A model generated the notes under the pieces. It saw only the letters and a list, made by a program, of their open reading frames with translations. It was not told the DNA's origin and ran no database searches. The position numbers and the translations under genes are program-made. DNA of 14,042 nt from Ignavibacteriales bacterium (GTDB lineage: Bacteria; Bacteroidota; Ignavibacteria; Ignavibacteriales; Ignavibacteriaceae). Below are positions 6,807-13,884 of this stretch, in pieces. Location: the NCBI GenBank assembly GCA_027349615.1, contig DAIEML010000036.1, positions 1 through 14,042 of the forward strand, given 5' to 3'. Each line of letters begins with the position of its first letter. The stretch's first letter is position 1.

Positions 6807-7385
6807 ATGAAAAGAAATTTTGTTGTTGTTTTATTATTAGTTGGTTCATTTTCTATCTTTGGCTGCAGCAAAAATGCTTCAGAATCAAAAAATGATCAGA
6901 ACAATTTGGATATTAGTCAATCACAAACTTCAACTGAGAATACAAATTCAAGCAACGTGAGTGTTTCAAACAATCAAGCACCAAATTTTATATTAGAAGA
7001 TACAAACGGTAAAAAAGTAAGCTTAGCTAATTATAAAGGTAAAGTAGTAATTGTAGATTTCTGGGCAACATGGTGTCCTCCTTGCAGAAGAGGCATTCCG
7101 GATTTGATTGAAATTCAAAAACAATTTAAAAATAAAGTTGCGGTTATAGGAATTTCAGTTGATACAGATACAAAAGGTGATGTTCCGTCCTTCGTTAAAA
7201 AGATGGGAATTAATTATACTGTTTTATATGCTAATGCTGATGTAGTTCAAGCATATGGTGGAATTGAAAGTATTCCGACATCTTTTATTATTGATAAGAA
7301 AGGAAATATTGTTACTCAGCATATCGGCTTAACACCAAAAGAAACTTTAATTGATGAAATTAAAAATATATTAGGTAAATCTTAA
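6807..7385 (+). CDS. TlpA/ResA-like thioredoxin-fold lipoprotein
   Basis: A 192-residue envelope thiol-disulfide oxidoreductase. A lipoprotein signal peptide (residues 1-19) ends in FSIFGC, with C20 as the lipidated cysteine. A Ser/Asn/Gln-rich linker (21-57) follows, then an AhpC/TSA-TlpA-type thioredoxin domain: APNFILED (58-65), FWATWCPPC (85-93, redox pair C90/C93) and SIPTSFIID (155-163) with cis-proline P157. Relatives reduce apocytochrome c or supply electrons to envelope thiols, and TlpA-like proteins are common in this phylum. No cytochrome c maturation genes are in the window, so the substrate is open. AAAAGG (6795-6800), 6 bases before the ATG, is a good ribosome binding site. A strong hairpin follows the stop. 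Confidence 0.93.
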   Translation: MKRNFVVVLLLVGSFSIFGCSKNASESKNDQNNLDISQSQTSTENTNSSNVSVSNNQAPNFILEDTNGKKVSLANYKGKVVIVDFWATWCPPCRRGIPDLIEIQKQFKNKVAVIGISVDTDTKGDVPSFVKKMGINYTVLYANADVVQAYGGIESIPTSFIIDKKGNIVTQHIGLTPKETLIDEIKNILGKS

Positions 7386-7391
7386 TTAAAT

Positions 7392-7433
7392 ATTACCTGT
7401 TGATTTTAAATATTTTTTAAATCGACAGGTAAT
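7392..7433. terminator. Long hairpin terminator between convergent genes
   Basis: A 15-bp stem with one T-G wobble: ATTACCTGTTGATTT (7392-7406) pairs with AAATCGACAGGTAAT (7419-7433) around a 12-base T-rich loop. It starts 6 bases after the TlpA-like gene and precedes the 3' end of the DUF2905 gene. U-rich tails are modest on both strands (CGATCAT on plus, ATTTAATTAA on minus). It probably ends both transcripts. Confidence 0.65.
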
Positions 7434-7474
7434 CGATCATAAACTTTCCTAAATTTTCTTCTTCAAGTTAAATA

Positions 7475-7699
7475 TTATTTTTTAATTAAGTATAATATCA
7501 AACTAATAATTAAACTTATTACTAAAGATGTTACTATCGGGAAATAGAAAGTAAAATTCTTTTTCTTTATGTAAATATCTCCAGGCAGCTTACCGATAAA
7601 TGGGATCTTATCCCAAAACAATAAAATCAGCCCAACAATTATAATTAGCGCGCCAAAAATTATTATAACCTTGCCAACTTGTTGAAATTCATTTAGCAT
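7475..7699 (-). CDS. DUF2905-family small membrane protein
   Basis: A 74-residue inner-membrane protein with two hydrophobic helices (about 9-28 and 50-72) joined by a short hydrophilic turn. The family signature is clear: a helix ending GLILLFWDKIPFIGKLPGD, then IYIKKKNFTFYFPIVTSLVIS. Residues F34-IGKLPGD-I and FTFYFP are the conserved core of DUF2905. The function of this widespread bacterial family is unknown. The start lacks a Shine-Dalgarno. The gene is transcribed toward the TlpA-like lipoprotein gene and shares the hairpin at 7392-7433. Upstream lies a 270-base AT-rich divergent region shared with the receiver gene. Confidence 0.88.
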   Translation of the reverse strand: MLNEFQQVGKVIIIFGALIIIVGLILLFWDKIPFIGKLPGDIYIKKKNFTFYFPIVTSLVISLIISLILYLIKK

Positions 7700-7899
7700 T
7701 TTGAAACTTAATATATTTTAAATATTACATTTGATTATTTTAAACAATCTACACCAATCTTATTTATGATTTGTCCTAAACTTATTTATTCAAGGATAAA
7801 TATTTCTGATTAATAAATTTATTTTCACATCCAACTTTTTAAAGTTAAAAAAATTGAGATTCAAATAACATTGATTAAATTATTAAATGATTTTGTTAT

Positions 7900-7963
7900 T
7901 AAATTTGCATTGGTAATCTAAATTTCTTAAGATAATAAATAGTTAAATTAATTAATTGAGAGG
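7900..7963 (+). promoter_or_regulatory. Leader of the receiver gene: -7-like box and ribosome binding site
   Basis: TAAATTTG at 7900-7907 fits the Bacteroidota -7 form TAnnTTTG, but no TTTG lies at the right distance upstream. A weaker sigma-70-like alternative is TTGCAT-N17-TAAGAT beginning at 7905. GAGAGG at 7958-7963, 6 bases before the ATG, is a clear ribosome binding site that fixes the start of the gene. Confidence 0.3.
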
Positions 7964-7969
7964 TACATA

Positions 7970-8377
7970 ATGCCAGATGACGTTACAGAAAAAAAACCCA
8001 AATTATTGGTTACCGAAGATGATTATGAAAATCAAAAATTTCTTGAGATGTTTCTAAAGAGAAAATTTGATGTTGAAATTTGCGATTCCGAACAATCATT
8101 TTATGATCATCTAAAAAAAACAAAGTTTGATGTTATTCTAATGGATATTTCACTTCGTGGAAATAAGAATGGATTAGAACTGACAAAAGAATTAAGGAAA
8201 ATGCCAGGTTACGAGAATATTCCTATTGTTTGTTTGTCGGCTCATGCATTTAAAAAAGATAGAGATAATGCAATGAATGCCGGCGCAGATGTTTTTTTAA
8301 CTAAGCCAGTCGAAAATAAAATTCTTTTAAATACTTTACTTGATGTAGTAGAAAAAAAATCAAAAGAAAAGAATTAA
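7970..8377 (+). CDS. Stand-alone CheY-like response-regulator receiver
   Basis: A 135-residue protein made only of a receiver domain. The acidic pocket is E16-D17-D18, the phosphoacceptor is D59 (VILMDIS), the switch Ser is S90 (CLSAHA) and the invariant lysine is K112 (FLTKP). There is no output domain, so it should act through protein contact or as a phosphorelay intermediate. The LSAHA/AGADVFLTKPV wording resembles receivers that pair with hybrid histidine kinases more than chemotaxis CheY. No kinase or chemotaxis gene is in the window, so the partner is elsewhere. The last residues are a lysine-rich tail. It converges on the PorV/PorQ-like gene with a 36-base gap and no evident terminator. 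Confidence 0.92.
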   Translation: MPDDVTEKKPKLLVTEDDYENQKFLEMFLKRKFDVEICDSEQSFYDHLKKTKFDVILMDISLRGNKNGLELTKELRKMPGYENIPIVCLSAHAFKKDRDNAMNAGADVFLTKPVENKILLNTLLDVVEKKSKEKN

Positions 8378-8413
8378 AACAAGTTGCAAAAAATTTCTTA
8401 TTCTGATTTAATA

Positions 8414-9457
8414 TTAAGATCCGGATCGAAGAAATTTAGGTTCTTCTAATGTTAATATTAATGAAATGCGATGTGTGTCCGGTAATCTTTCAATATCTGA
8501 TTGACTAAATCTTGCAAATGAATAATCAATATTTAATTTAGGAAGTTTTATCCCCGCACCAATCGTGAATTGTTTTACGTCGTTATAACCAGCCCTTATC
8601 ATAAATAAATTTTTAAAATTATATTCTAATCCTGCGTGCGCATCAAAACTCACCGGACCGACATGAAATTCAGACGCATATTCGCGGTTTTCAAATCTAA
8701 TATCTAAATCAATTGCCGGAGTAAATTTACCGCCAAGAAATTCAAATTGATATGCTGATCCAACTTTTGCGGTTGGAGTAATTAATTCAGTTCTTCCGGT
8801 ACTCCATGTTACAAATGTGGTTGTTATATCTTGAAGGTTTGCACCAAGAGAAAAATTTTCAAATGGAGAATACAAGGCTCCAACATCGAAACCAACTCCA
8901 TAAGCGTTGTACTCGGCAATGCTTCGATAAATAATTTTAACGTTTCCGCCGTAGAAAAATTTATCGCTTTGTTTTTTTGCCATGGTAAGATAAAATGCCC
9001 AATCTTGATCGCTGAATTCTGTAATCTTGCTATAATCTAATCTTGCAGAAGGTAAATTAATATCATAAATAATTTGCCCAGTATTTTGATCAACAAGCGC
9101 ATTTCTTGTATCCGGAATTCCATCTACTCCCAATCTCATTATACTTAAGCCGAAACTTAAATCTTTACCATAAGGAATGGCAACTGCGGCATAATCATAA
9201 TTTACCAAACTGCCAAATCTTTCTTCATGCATTAAGGATATTTCTGGATAATTTATTTGAGCAAGGCCTGCAGGATTGTAATAACCAGCTGTAATATCAT
9301 TTGCTATTGCTACATAAGCACCGCCCATTCCGAGCGGTCTTCCACCAACACCAATTGCTAAAAATTCTCCTGCATATTTGCCAATTACTGTTTGAGACCT
9401 TAAAGAAGGAAAGTAAATTAAAATCGCTAAAGAGACAATTACTATTTTCTTAAGCAT
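8414..9457 (-). CDS. PorV/PorQ-family outer-membrane beta-barrel protein
   Basis: A 347-residue outer-membrane protein. A signal peptide (residues 1-21, ending near LRSQ) is followed by the family hallmark GKYAGEFLAIGVGGRPLGMG and then YVAIANDITAGYYNPAGLA, both N-terminal features of PorV/PorQ/FadL-like barrels. Alternating polar and hydrophobic strands follow and it ends in a strand-like segment (RISLILTLEEP). PorV relatives serve the type IX secretion system of Bacteroidota as a shuttle or attachment component, but many paralogues of this family in Ignavibacteria have no assigned role. No other secretion gene is in the window, so a T9SS role is not shown. GATCCGGATC near the 3' end is an incidental palindrome. 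The gene follows gpmA on the same strand after 143 AT-rich bases. Confidence 0.88.
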   Translation of the reverse strand: MLKKIVIVSLAILIYFPSLRSQTVIGKYAGEFLAIGVGGRPLGMGGAYVAIANDITAGYYNPAGLAQINYPEISLMHEERFGSLVNYDYAAVAIPYGKDLSFGLSIMRLGVDGIPDTRNALVDQNTGQIIYDINLPSARLDYSKITEFSDQDWAFYLTMAKKQSDKFFYGGNVKIIYRSIAEYNAYGVGFDVGALYSPFENFSLGANLQDITTTFVTWSTGRTELITPTAKVGSAYQFEFLGGKFTPAIDLDIRFENREYASEFHVGPVSFDAHAGLEYNFKNLFMIRAGYNDVKQFTIGAGIKLPKLNIDYSFARFSQSDIERLPDTHRISLILTLEEPKFLRSGS

Positions 9458-9600
9458 TAATGAGGATTCCCATCATTATCAATATTATTCTTTATGAAAA
9501 AATGAAGAAAATGATTTTGAAAATCAAGGTAAATGTTTTAATAATTAAATTGAATTCTTAATAAATCAAATACACAGTTTTAATTAAAATTTTTATCTAT

Positions 9601-10350
9601 TTATTTTGTTTTTCCTTGATTTGCTACGGCCTGGGCTTTCTTTGCTATTTCTTCTTGATTGCCTAAGTAATAGTGTTTCAATGGATTTAAGTTCTCATCT
9701 AATTCATAAACCAATGGAGTTCCAGTAGGAATATTCAGACTGACAATTTCATCATCAGAAACTTTGTCTAAATATTTAACTAAAGCTCTCAAACTATTTC
9801 CATGAGCAGCAATAATAACTTTTTGTCCGGATTTAACTACTGGAGCAATACGCTCTTCCCAATACGGTACGAATCTGTTTACTGTATCTTTAAGGCATTC
9901 TGTAAGCGGAATTTCTTCCGAAGTTAAATTTTTATAGCGCAAATCTTTTCCAGGAAACCTTGGGTCGTTCTTTTCTAAAGCTGGCGGTTTTATATCATAG
10001 CTTCTTCTCCAAATCTTCACCTGTTCATCTCCAAATTTTGCGGCAGTCTCGGCTTTATTTAAACCTTGAAGTGCACCGTAATGTCTTTCATTTAATCTCC
10101 ATGAACGTTCGACTGGAATCCACATTAAATCAAGTTGATCAAGAGTTATCCATAATGTTCTAATCGCTCTCTTCAAAACAGAAGTAAATGCAATGTCGAA
10201 TGTATAGCCTTCACTTTTTAATACTTGTCCTGCATTATTTGCTTCTAAAACTCCTTGTTCAGAAAGATCAACATCAGTCCAACCGGTAAACCTGTTTTCT
10301 TTGTTCCAAGTACTTTCACCGTGTCTAAGTAAAACTATTTTATAATTCAT
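9601..10350 (-). CDS. gpmA: 2,3-bisphosphoglycerate-dependent phosphoglycerate mutase
   Basis: A 249-residue glycolytic enzyme interconverting 3- and 2-phosphoglycerate. LLRHGES (7-13) contains the phosphohistidine H10. The other active-site residues are R61 (LKRAIRT), E88 in [11 protein letters not shown] (86-96), the [10 protein letters not shown] loop, and H183 in [10 protein letters not shown] (181-190). Length and motif order are those of the dPGM family, not the cofactor-independent type. GGAG (minus strand, 10361-10358), 7 bases before the ATG, is a clear ribosome binding site. A promoter candidate lies at 10397-10428, so it is probably transcribed on its own even though the SMP-30-like gene ends 99 bases upstream on the same strand. 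Confidence 0.96.
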   Translation of the reverse strand: MNYKIVLLRHGESTWNKENRFTGWTDVDLSEQGVLEANNAGQVLKSEGYTFDIAFTSVLKRAIRTLWITLDQLDLMWIPVERSWRLNERHYGALQGLNKAETAAKFGDEQVKIWRRSYDIKPPALEKNDPRFPGKDLRYKNLTSEEIPLTECLKDTVNRFVPYWEERIAPVVKSGQKVIIAAHGNSLRALVKYLDKVSDDEIVSLNIPTGTPLVYELDENLNPLKHYYLGNQEEIAKKAQAVANQGKTK

Positions 10351-10396
10351 TCGTAATCTCCATAAAGTTTTTTACAAAAAAAAATATTAATCGATA

Positions 10397-10428
10397 CAAA
10401 AATAACCATTGAAAAAAATCAAATCAAA
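10397..10428 (-). promoter_or_regulatory. Candidate promoter of gpmA
   Basis: Minus strand: TTTG (10428-10425), 20-base spacer, TATTTTTG (10404-10397), a full match to the Bacteroidota TTTG/TAnnTTTG form. The expected transcript start is about 40 bases before the gpmA ATG. The region is T-rich on this strand, so a chance match is possible. Confidence 0.4.
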
Positions 10429-10449
10429 AAAGAAGATAAGTTTAGTAAA

Positions 10450-11298
10450 TTATACTATTTTTCTCATTGGTGAGTTAAATAAAGGCAAACCAGGAATTTC
10501 AACTCTTGTTTTATAAACTGCATTTGTTTCATCTTCTGTAATAAATAAAGTTTTAAGATCTTTACCGGCAAAATCGATATTACTCGGCTTTTTTCCTGGA
10601 GTTTCAATATGATTTTTTATCATTCCGTCAGGTCCAATTATATAAATTCTTTTGCTGCCAAAATTAGCCGCATAAAGATTTCCTTCAACATCAAATGCAA
10701 TTCCATCCGGATCGCCGTCAGGCAATTCTACAAATACTTTTCTTTCGCTGAAAGTTCCATCAACATTTAAATTAAATTTTAAAATTCTATGCTCGGCAGA
10801 TTCACAAACAAAAACATTTTTACAATCGTCTGAAAAGGCAATACCATTTGAAAAGGCAATATTATCTGCTGCCAGGGTTACTTCTTTTGTTGAAAAATCA
10901 ACTCTATAAACTTTTCCATCAGCTATATTTTTATCATATGAATTCGGATCAGTAAAATACAAATTACCTTTTGGATCGAATGCTAAATCATTTGGCCTGT
11001 TAAATCTTTTTCCTTTATATCCTGATGTGTAAACTTCTATTTCTCCTAAAGTACTTATTTTAAGGATAGAACCTAGTCCATATTCGCAAGCATATAAAAA
11101 TCCATCGCAGTCAAAAGTCAAACCATTTGTGTTTTTCATAGTAAGTTGATTTTCAGATGCTTTAATGAAAGTAGAAGATTTTGTTCCGGATATTTTTGTT
11201 ATATAACCGCCATAACAACTCGAAACAAATAAACTGCCTAGGCCATCCCACGCCGGGCCTTCTGGAAAATTTAATCCATCAATAACTTTTTCAAACAT
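10450..11298 (-). CDS. SMP-30/gluconolactonase-family six-bladed propeller protein
   Basis: A 282-residue beta-propeller of the SMP-30/Gnl/LRE family. Metal ligands sit where the family has them: E13 (NFPEGPAW), N103 (RPNDLAFD), N151 (SNGIAF) and D198 (DPDGIAFD). Repeating blades of the form G-x-LYxxD/E recur through the protein (for example GNLYFTD and GNLYAAN). Members hydrolyse sugar lactones or other esters with a bound divalent cation. There is no signal peptide, so it is cytosolic. It could open gluconolactone ahead of the pentose phosphate or Entner-Doudoroff routes, but specificity is not predictable. GAGGAG (minus strand, 11313-11308), 9 bases before the ATG, is a strong ribosome binding site. 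The gene is divergent from the small secreted protein gene across 167 bases. Confidence 0.92.
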   Translation of the reverse strand: MFEKVIDGLNFPEGPAWDGLGSLFVSSCYGGYITKISGTKSSTFIKASENQLTMKNTNGLTFDCDGFLYACEYGLGSILKISTLGEIEVYTSGYKGKRFNRPNDLAFDPKGNLYFTDPNSYDKNIADGKVYRVDFSTKEVTLAADNIAFSNGIAFSDDCKNVFVCESAEHRILKFNLNVDGTFSERKVFVELPDGDPDGIAFDVEGNLYAANFGSKRIYIIGPDGMIKNHIETPGKKPSNIDFAGKDLKTLFITEDETNAVYKTRVEIPGLPLFNSPMRKIV

Positions 11299-11465
11299 TT
11301 TTATTTACTCCTCTTAGTTACAAAATCAGAATTAAAATCTTGGCGAAAATTACTTCAATAAAAATTTATTTAATAACTAAATCCAAAATTTTCTTTAATA
11401 AGAAGTAAATATATTGTAGATTATGAAAAATAATTTGTAAACTTTTAAAATTGAAAAGGGAACCC

Positions 11466-11822
11466 ATGAAAAAGTTTCTAATTGTCTTTCTCTTTATTCC
11501 AATTTCTTTTCATTATGCTCAAACAAAAATTGAAACAGACGTTGATACTGCATTTCAAAATGCAAAAAAAGGAATTTATTGGGCTCTATCAAACATTCCT
11601 GAGAAAAAAGCTAAGCTTGAAAATGATCTTATTGTTGAAGATAAACTTTTAGCTTCCGTAAGATTAGATAAAGAAATAAATGGAATAAAGATTCTTTCGG
11701 TAGGTTTCAATAATTCAAACGAAGTTTCAATTAAGATTTTTAAATCATACGATAGTTTGGTAAAGGAAGGATATTTAAAAAATTCAAAGAAAGTTGATAA
11801 AGATTTTCTTGAAGATAATTGA
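11466..11822 (+). CDS. Small secreted protein of unknown function
   Basis: A 118-residue protein with a classical signal peptide: MKKFLIVFLFIPISFHYAQ, with likely cleavage after A18 or Q19. The mature part (about 99 residues) is charged, lysine-rich and without cysteine. It starts with a probable helix (DTAFQNAKKGIYWALSNIP) and continues with alternating strand-like segments (LIVEDKLLASVRL, IKILSVGF, VSIKIF). I recognise no domain. The frame extends upstream to a TTG at 11451, but the ATG at 11466 directly starts the signal peptide and follows AAAAGGG (11454-11460) at 5 bases, so it is the better start. It converges on the Rrf2 gene with a 9-base gap. Confidence 0.75.
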   Translation: MKKFLIVFLFIPISFHYAQTKIETDVDTAFQNAKKGIYWALSNIPEKKAKLENDLIVEDKLLASVRLDKEINGIKILSVGFNNSNEVSIKIFKSYDSLVKEGYLKNSKKVDKDFLEDN

Positions 11823-11831
11823 AGACGATTT

Positions 11832-12317
11832 TTAATTTAAATTTCTTCCAATTTGTTTTTCTATATTTGAAGCAAAATTATTTGCGATAGAACCGGTCTC
11901 TAATTCGGTTCCGATTAAATCTTTCAATGTCATTTTGCCTAAAACGTTGTCAATTAGAGATTGAATAGTTCTCCATAAAGAACGGATTGAACAGTCGATT
12001 GAATGAGTGCAAATTAATTCAGCGCCGGAATGGTCCGAACAGAAGTCAGCTTCGAATAACTTCCCGCCTAAAGCGGCAAGAACTTCACCGATAATTATTT
12101 TATCAGCCGGTTTCGTCAATTTATAACCGCCGGTTTGTCCGCGCGAGCTTTCAATAAATCCTCCAAGGCGCAATGTCCTTAGAAGCTTGCCTGTATTTGC
12201 TTCGCTTAACCCTTCTAACTGGCTAATCTCCGGAATAGTCAGTCCGTTCGGCGAAATACTTTTGCCGATACGAAGCAGACATCTTAAACCGTATTCTTCC
12301 TGAGTGCTGAATTTCAT
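11832..12317 (-). CDS. Rrf2-family transcriptional regulator of the SUF block (IscR/SufR-like)
   Basis: A 161-residue DNA-binding regulator. Residues 1-80 form the Rrf2 winged helix: MKFSTQEEYGLRCLLRI, a recognition-helix region LSEANTGKLLRTLRLGGFI (37-55) and the wing SRGQTGGYKL (58-67). Three cysteines follow at C93, C103 and C109 (FCSDHSG, ICTHSIDCSIRSLW), where IscR binds an Fe-S cluster. This spacing (9 then 5 residues between) is wider than the 5-and-5 of Escherichia coli IscR. It lies last in the sufU-sufT-bacilliredoxin run, 71 bases after the bacilliredoxin gene and behind a hairpin. An Fe-S-sensing repressor of the same block is the natural inference. No Shine-Dalgarno is visible at its start (AGAATAAAAAAATG). 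Confidence 0.92.
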   Translation of the reverse strand: MKFSTQEEYGLRCLLRIGKSISPNGLTIPEISQLEGLSEANTGKLLRTLRLGGFIESSRGQTGGYKLTKPADKIIIGEVLAALGGKLFEADFCSDHSGAELICTHSIDCSIRSLWRTIQSLIDNVLGKMTLKDLIGTELETGSIANNFASNIEKQIGRNLN

Positions 12318-12338
12318 TTTTTTATTCTAAAAATTCTA

Positions 12339-12379
12339 AAGAGATTGACTGCATGGCTTTACTCAAGCAGTCATCTCTT
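12339..12379 (-). terminator. Hairpin between bacilliredoxin and Rrf2 genes
   Basis: An inverted repeat of 13 pairs with one bulged T: AAGAGATTGACTGC (12339-12352) with GCAGTCATCTCTT (12367-12379), and a 14-base loop. On the minus strand it begins 9 bases after the bacilliredoxin stop and is followed by TAGAATTTTTAGAAT, a moderate U-rich tail. It ends 21 bases before the Rrf2 start. It could terminate the SUF transcript, attenuate read-through into the regulator gene, or be part of an operator. Confidence 0.5.
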
Positions 12380-12388
12380 CATAAAACA

Positions 12389-12922
12389 TTAACCCTTAAA
12401 TAACGGAATTTTTGAGCCGCACATTTTAGCATGCATTACCTGCGCAAAGTTCTCCGGACTTATCGACGGACCTTTTGCCGTGCATACTTCATCAAAAGCT
12501 TCAGTCAGCGATTGCGCGATTTCCTCGGCTCTTCTTCCTTCAATTTCATACCGCTGCATGAAATAAATCAACGCGCCGTTTTTAAACATTGCAATGCTCG
12601 GCGAAGAAGGCGGAAAGTTTCCAATTAACTGGCGAACTTTATCAACCGCATCTCTTTCCTGTCCGGCAAAAGCAGTGTAGAGTTTATCGGGAATAACTTT
12701 ATGCTGAAGCGCCAGCGATACGCCTGGGCGGGCACTGCCGGCTGCGCAGCCGCATACGGAATTAATCATTACTAAAATTACTTTGTCATCTTTTACATTT
12801 ATTGCTTTTTCAGCGTCAGTAGGTGTCAGCAATTCCTCAAAGCCGACAGCAACCAACTCATCCCTCATTGGTTGTACAGCGTCCTGGTCATAAATTGGCG
12901 GACGCGAAATTATATTGAACAT
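12389..12922 (-). CDS. BrxA/BrxB-family bacilliredoxin (YphP/YqiW type)
   Basis: A 177-residue cytosolic thioredoxin-fold protein. It has the CGC active site (C57-G58-C59) in the conserved SVCGCAAGSARPGV, with the family opening YDQDAVQPMRDELVAVGFEE, the segment AFAGQERDAVDKVR, and NFPPSSPSIAMFKNG before the cis-Pro strand. A further cysteine, C168 (AKMCGS), lies near the C terminus. Bacillus relatives remove bacillithiol from S-thiolated proteins. Whether this organism makes bacillithiol cannot be seen here, and some CGC proteins of this family have disulfide isomerase activity. Placement 65 bases after sufT suggests protection or delivery of thiols for Fe-S assembly. AGGAG (minus strand, 12933-12929), 6 bases before the ATG, is a strong ribosome binding site. 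Confidence 0.95.
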   Translation of the reverse strand: MFNIISRPPIYDQDAVQPMRDELVAVGFEELLTPTDAEKAINVKDDKVILVMINSVCGCAAGSARPGVSLALQHKVIPDKLYTAFAGQERDAVDKVRQLIGNFPPSSPSIAMFKNGALIYFMQRYEIEGRRAEEIAQSLTEAFDEVCTAKGPSISPENFAQVMHAKMCGSKIPLFKG

Positions 12923-12987
12923 GTTTTTCTCCTATCTATCTTTGGTTTAAAATCTTTATCTGTTTGATTCATTTTAAAATTATTTTA

Positions 12988-13404
12988 TCAGTACATTCCT
13001 AATTCAACTTTAGCAACTTCGGACATCATGTCTCTATCCCACGGCGGATTCCACACCAACTCAATATTGACGCTCTTTATTCCGGGTATGCATTTTATTT
13101 TCATTTCAACTTCGCCGGGAAGCGATCCGGCAACCGGACACGCTGGAGAAGTTAATGTCATCTTGATGTTTACATTGGCATCGTTATCAATTCTAATTTC
13201 GTAAATCAGTCCAAGCTCAAAAATGTCCACCGGTATTTCCGGATCATAACATGTCTTTAATCCCTGAATAATTTTTTCTTCAAGTTCTTGCTTGTTTGAA
13301 CTTCCGTTTCCCGGAGGTGTTTGTTCATCTTTAACTTGATCATCAACTACTTCCGGAAGCTTTTCCGGTTCTTCATTTTTATTTTTTTCTTTTTTGAAAA
13401 GCAT
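12988..13404 (-). CDS. sufT: MIP18-family (DUF59) Fe-S assembly protein SufT
   Basis: A 138-residue protein. Residues 1-40 are a charged, disordered extension (KKEKNKNEEPEKLPEV, then PPGNGSSNKQ). Residues 41-138 are the MIP18/DUF59 domain: DPEIPVDIFELGLIYEI (54-70), MTLTSPACPVAGSLP (82-96) with the key cysteine C89, and VWNPPWDRDMMSEVAKVELG (117-136). SufT-type proteins help mature Fe-S proteins, and related domains sit in Mrp/ApbC carriers and in PaaD. The start ATG is 3 bases after the sufU stop, so the two are translationally linked. GGAAG inside the end of sufU serves as the ribosome binding site. The acidic/basic N-terminal extension is longer than in minimal DUF59 proteins of about 100 residues. 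Confidence 0.93.
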   Translation of the reverse strand: MLFKKEKNKNEEPEKLPEVVDDQVKDEQTPPGNGSSNKQELEEKIIQGLKTCYDPEIPVDIFELGLIYEIRIDNDANVNIKMTLTSPACPVAGSLPGEVEMKIKCIPGIKSVNIELVWNPPWDRDMMSEVAKVELGMY

Positions 13405-13407
13405 AAT

Positions 13408-13866
13408 TTATTCTTCCGTTGAAACAACTTTCTTTTCATCCTGCAAAGCAGAAATTAAAGTATGCCAGGCAAGGCTTGCACATTTCACTCTAGCCGGAAA
13501 ATCTCTTACGCCTGCAAAGACTGCAAGCTTTCCAAGCTCTTCAATTTCATTTTCATCCGTCAGTTTGCCGGTTACTAAGTCGTGAAATTTTTCAAAAAGT
13601 TTTTCAGCTTCTTCTTTCTTCTTACCTTTTACAATCGAGCTCATCAAAGAAGCGGAAGCCTTAGAAATAGCGCAGCCGGAACCTTGAAAGCCGACATCTT
13701 TCACTACATCATCTTCAATTATTAAATAAAGATTAATTTTATCGCCGCACAGCGGATTATATCCTTCCGCAGAGTGATTGGCATTTTCCAGCTTCTTAAA
13801 ATTTCTCGGACTCTTATTGTGGTCCAGAATAACCTGCTGATAAAGTTCTCTTAATTCCGCATCCAT
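13408..13866 (-). CDS. sufU: SUF-type Fe-S scaffold / sulfur-transfer protein SufU
   Basis: A 152-residue cytosolic protein of the NifU/IscU N-terminal family, SufU branch. Metal-site residues are C40 and D42 (YNPLCGD), C65 (GSGCAISKAS) and C129 (RVKCASLAW). The insert between the second and third cysteines (about residues 80-118, including KGKKKEEAEK and ELGKLAVFAGVRDFPAR) is the SufU hallmark compared with IscU. It accepts sulfur from the cysteine desulfurase SufS, usually through a bound zinc. SufS and SufBCD are not in this window, so any such genes must be elsewhere. The Shine-Dalgarno is weak (GAGAG, 13 bases before the ATG). It is the first gene of the sufU-sufT-bacilliredoxin-Rrf2 run visible here. 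Confidence 0.94.
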   Translation of the reverse strand: MDAELRELYQQVILDHNKSPRNFKKLENANHSAEGYNPLCGDKINLYLIIEDDVVKDVGFQGSGCAISKASASLMSSIVKGKKKEEAEKLFEKFHDLVTGKLTDENEIEELGKLAVFAGVRDFPARVKCASLAWHTLISALQDEKKVVSTEE

Positions 13867-13884
13867 TATTATAGCTAATCTCTC

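Noticed and set aside
9512..9526. Palindrome TGATTTTGAAAATCA between the PorV-like gene and gpmA
   Set aside because: As a hairpin it leaves only about five A-T-rich pairs around a minimal loop, and nothing else supports an operator.
11451..11465. TTG at 11451 as the start of the small secreted protein
   Set aside because: The ATG at 11466 begins a standard signal peptide and has a ribosome binding site at the right distance.
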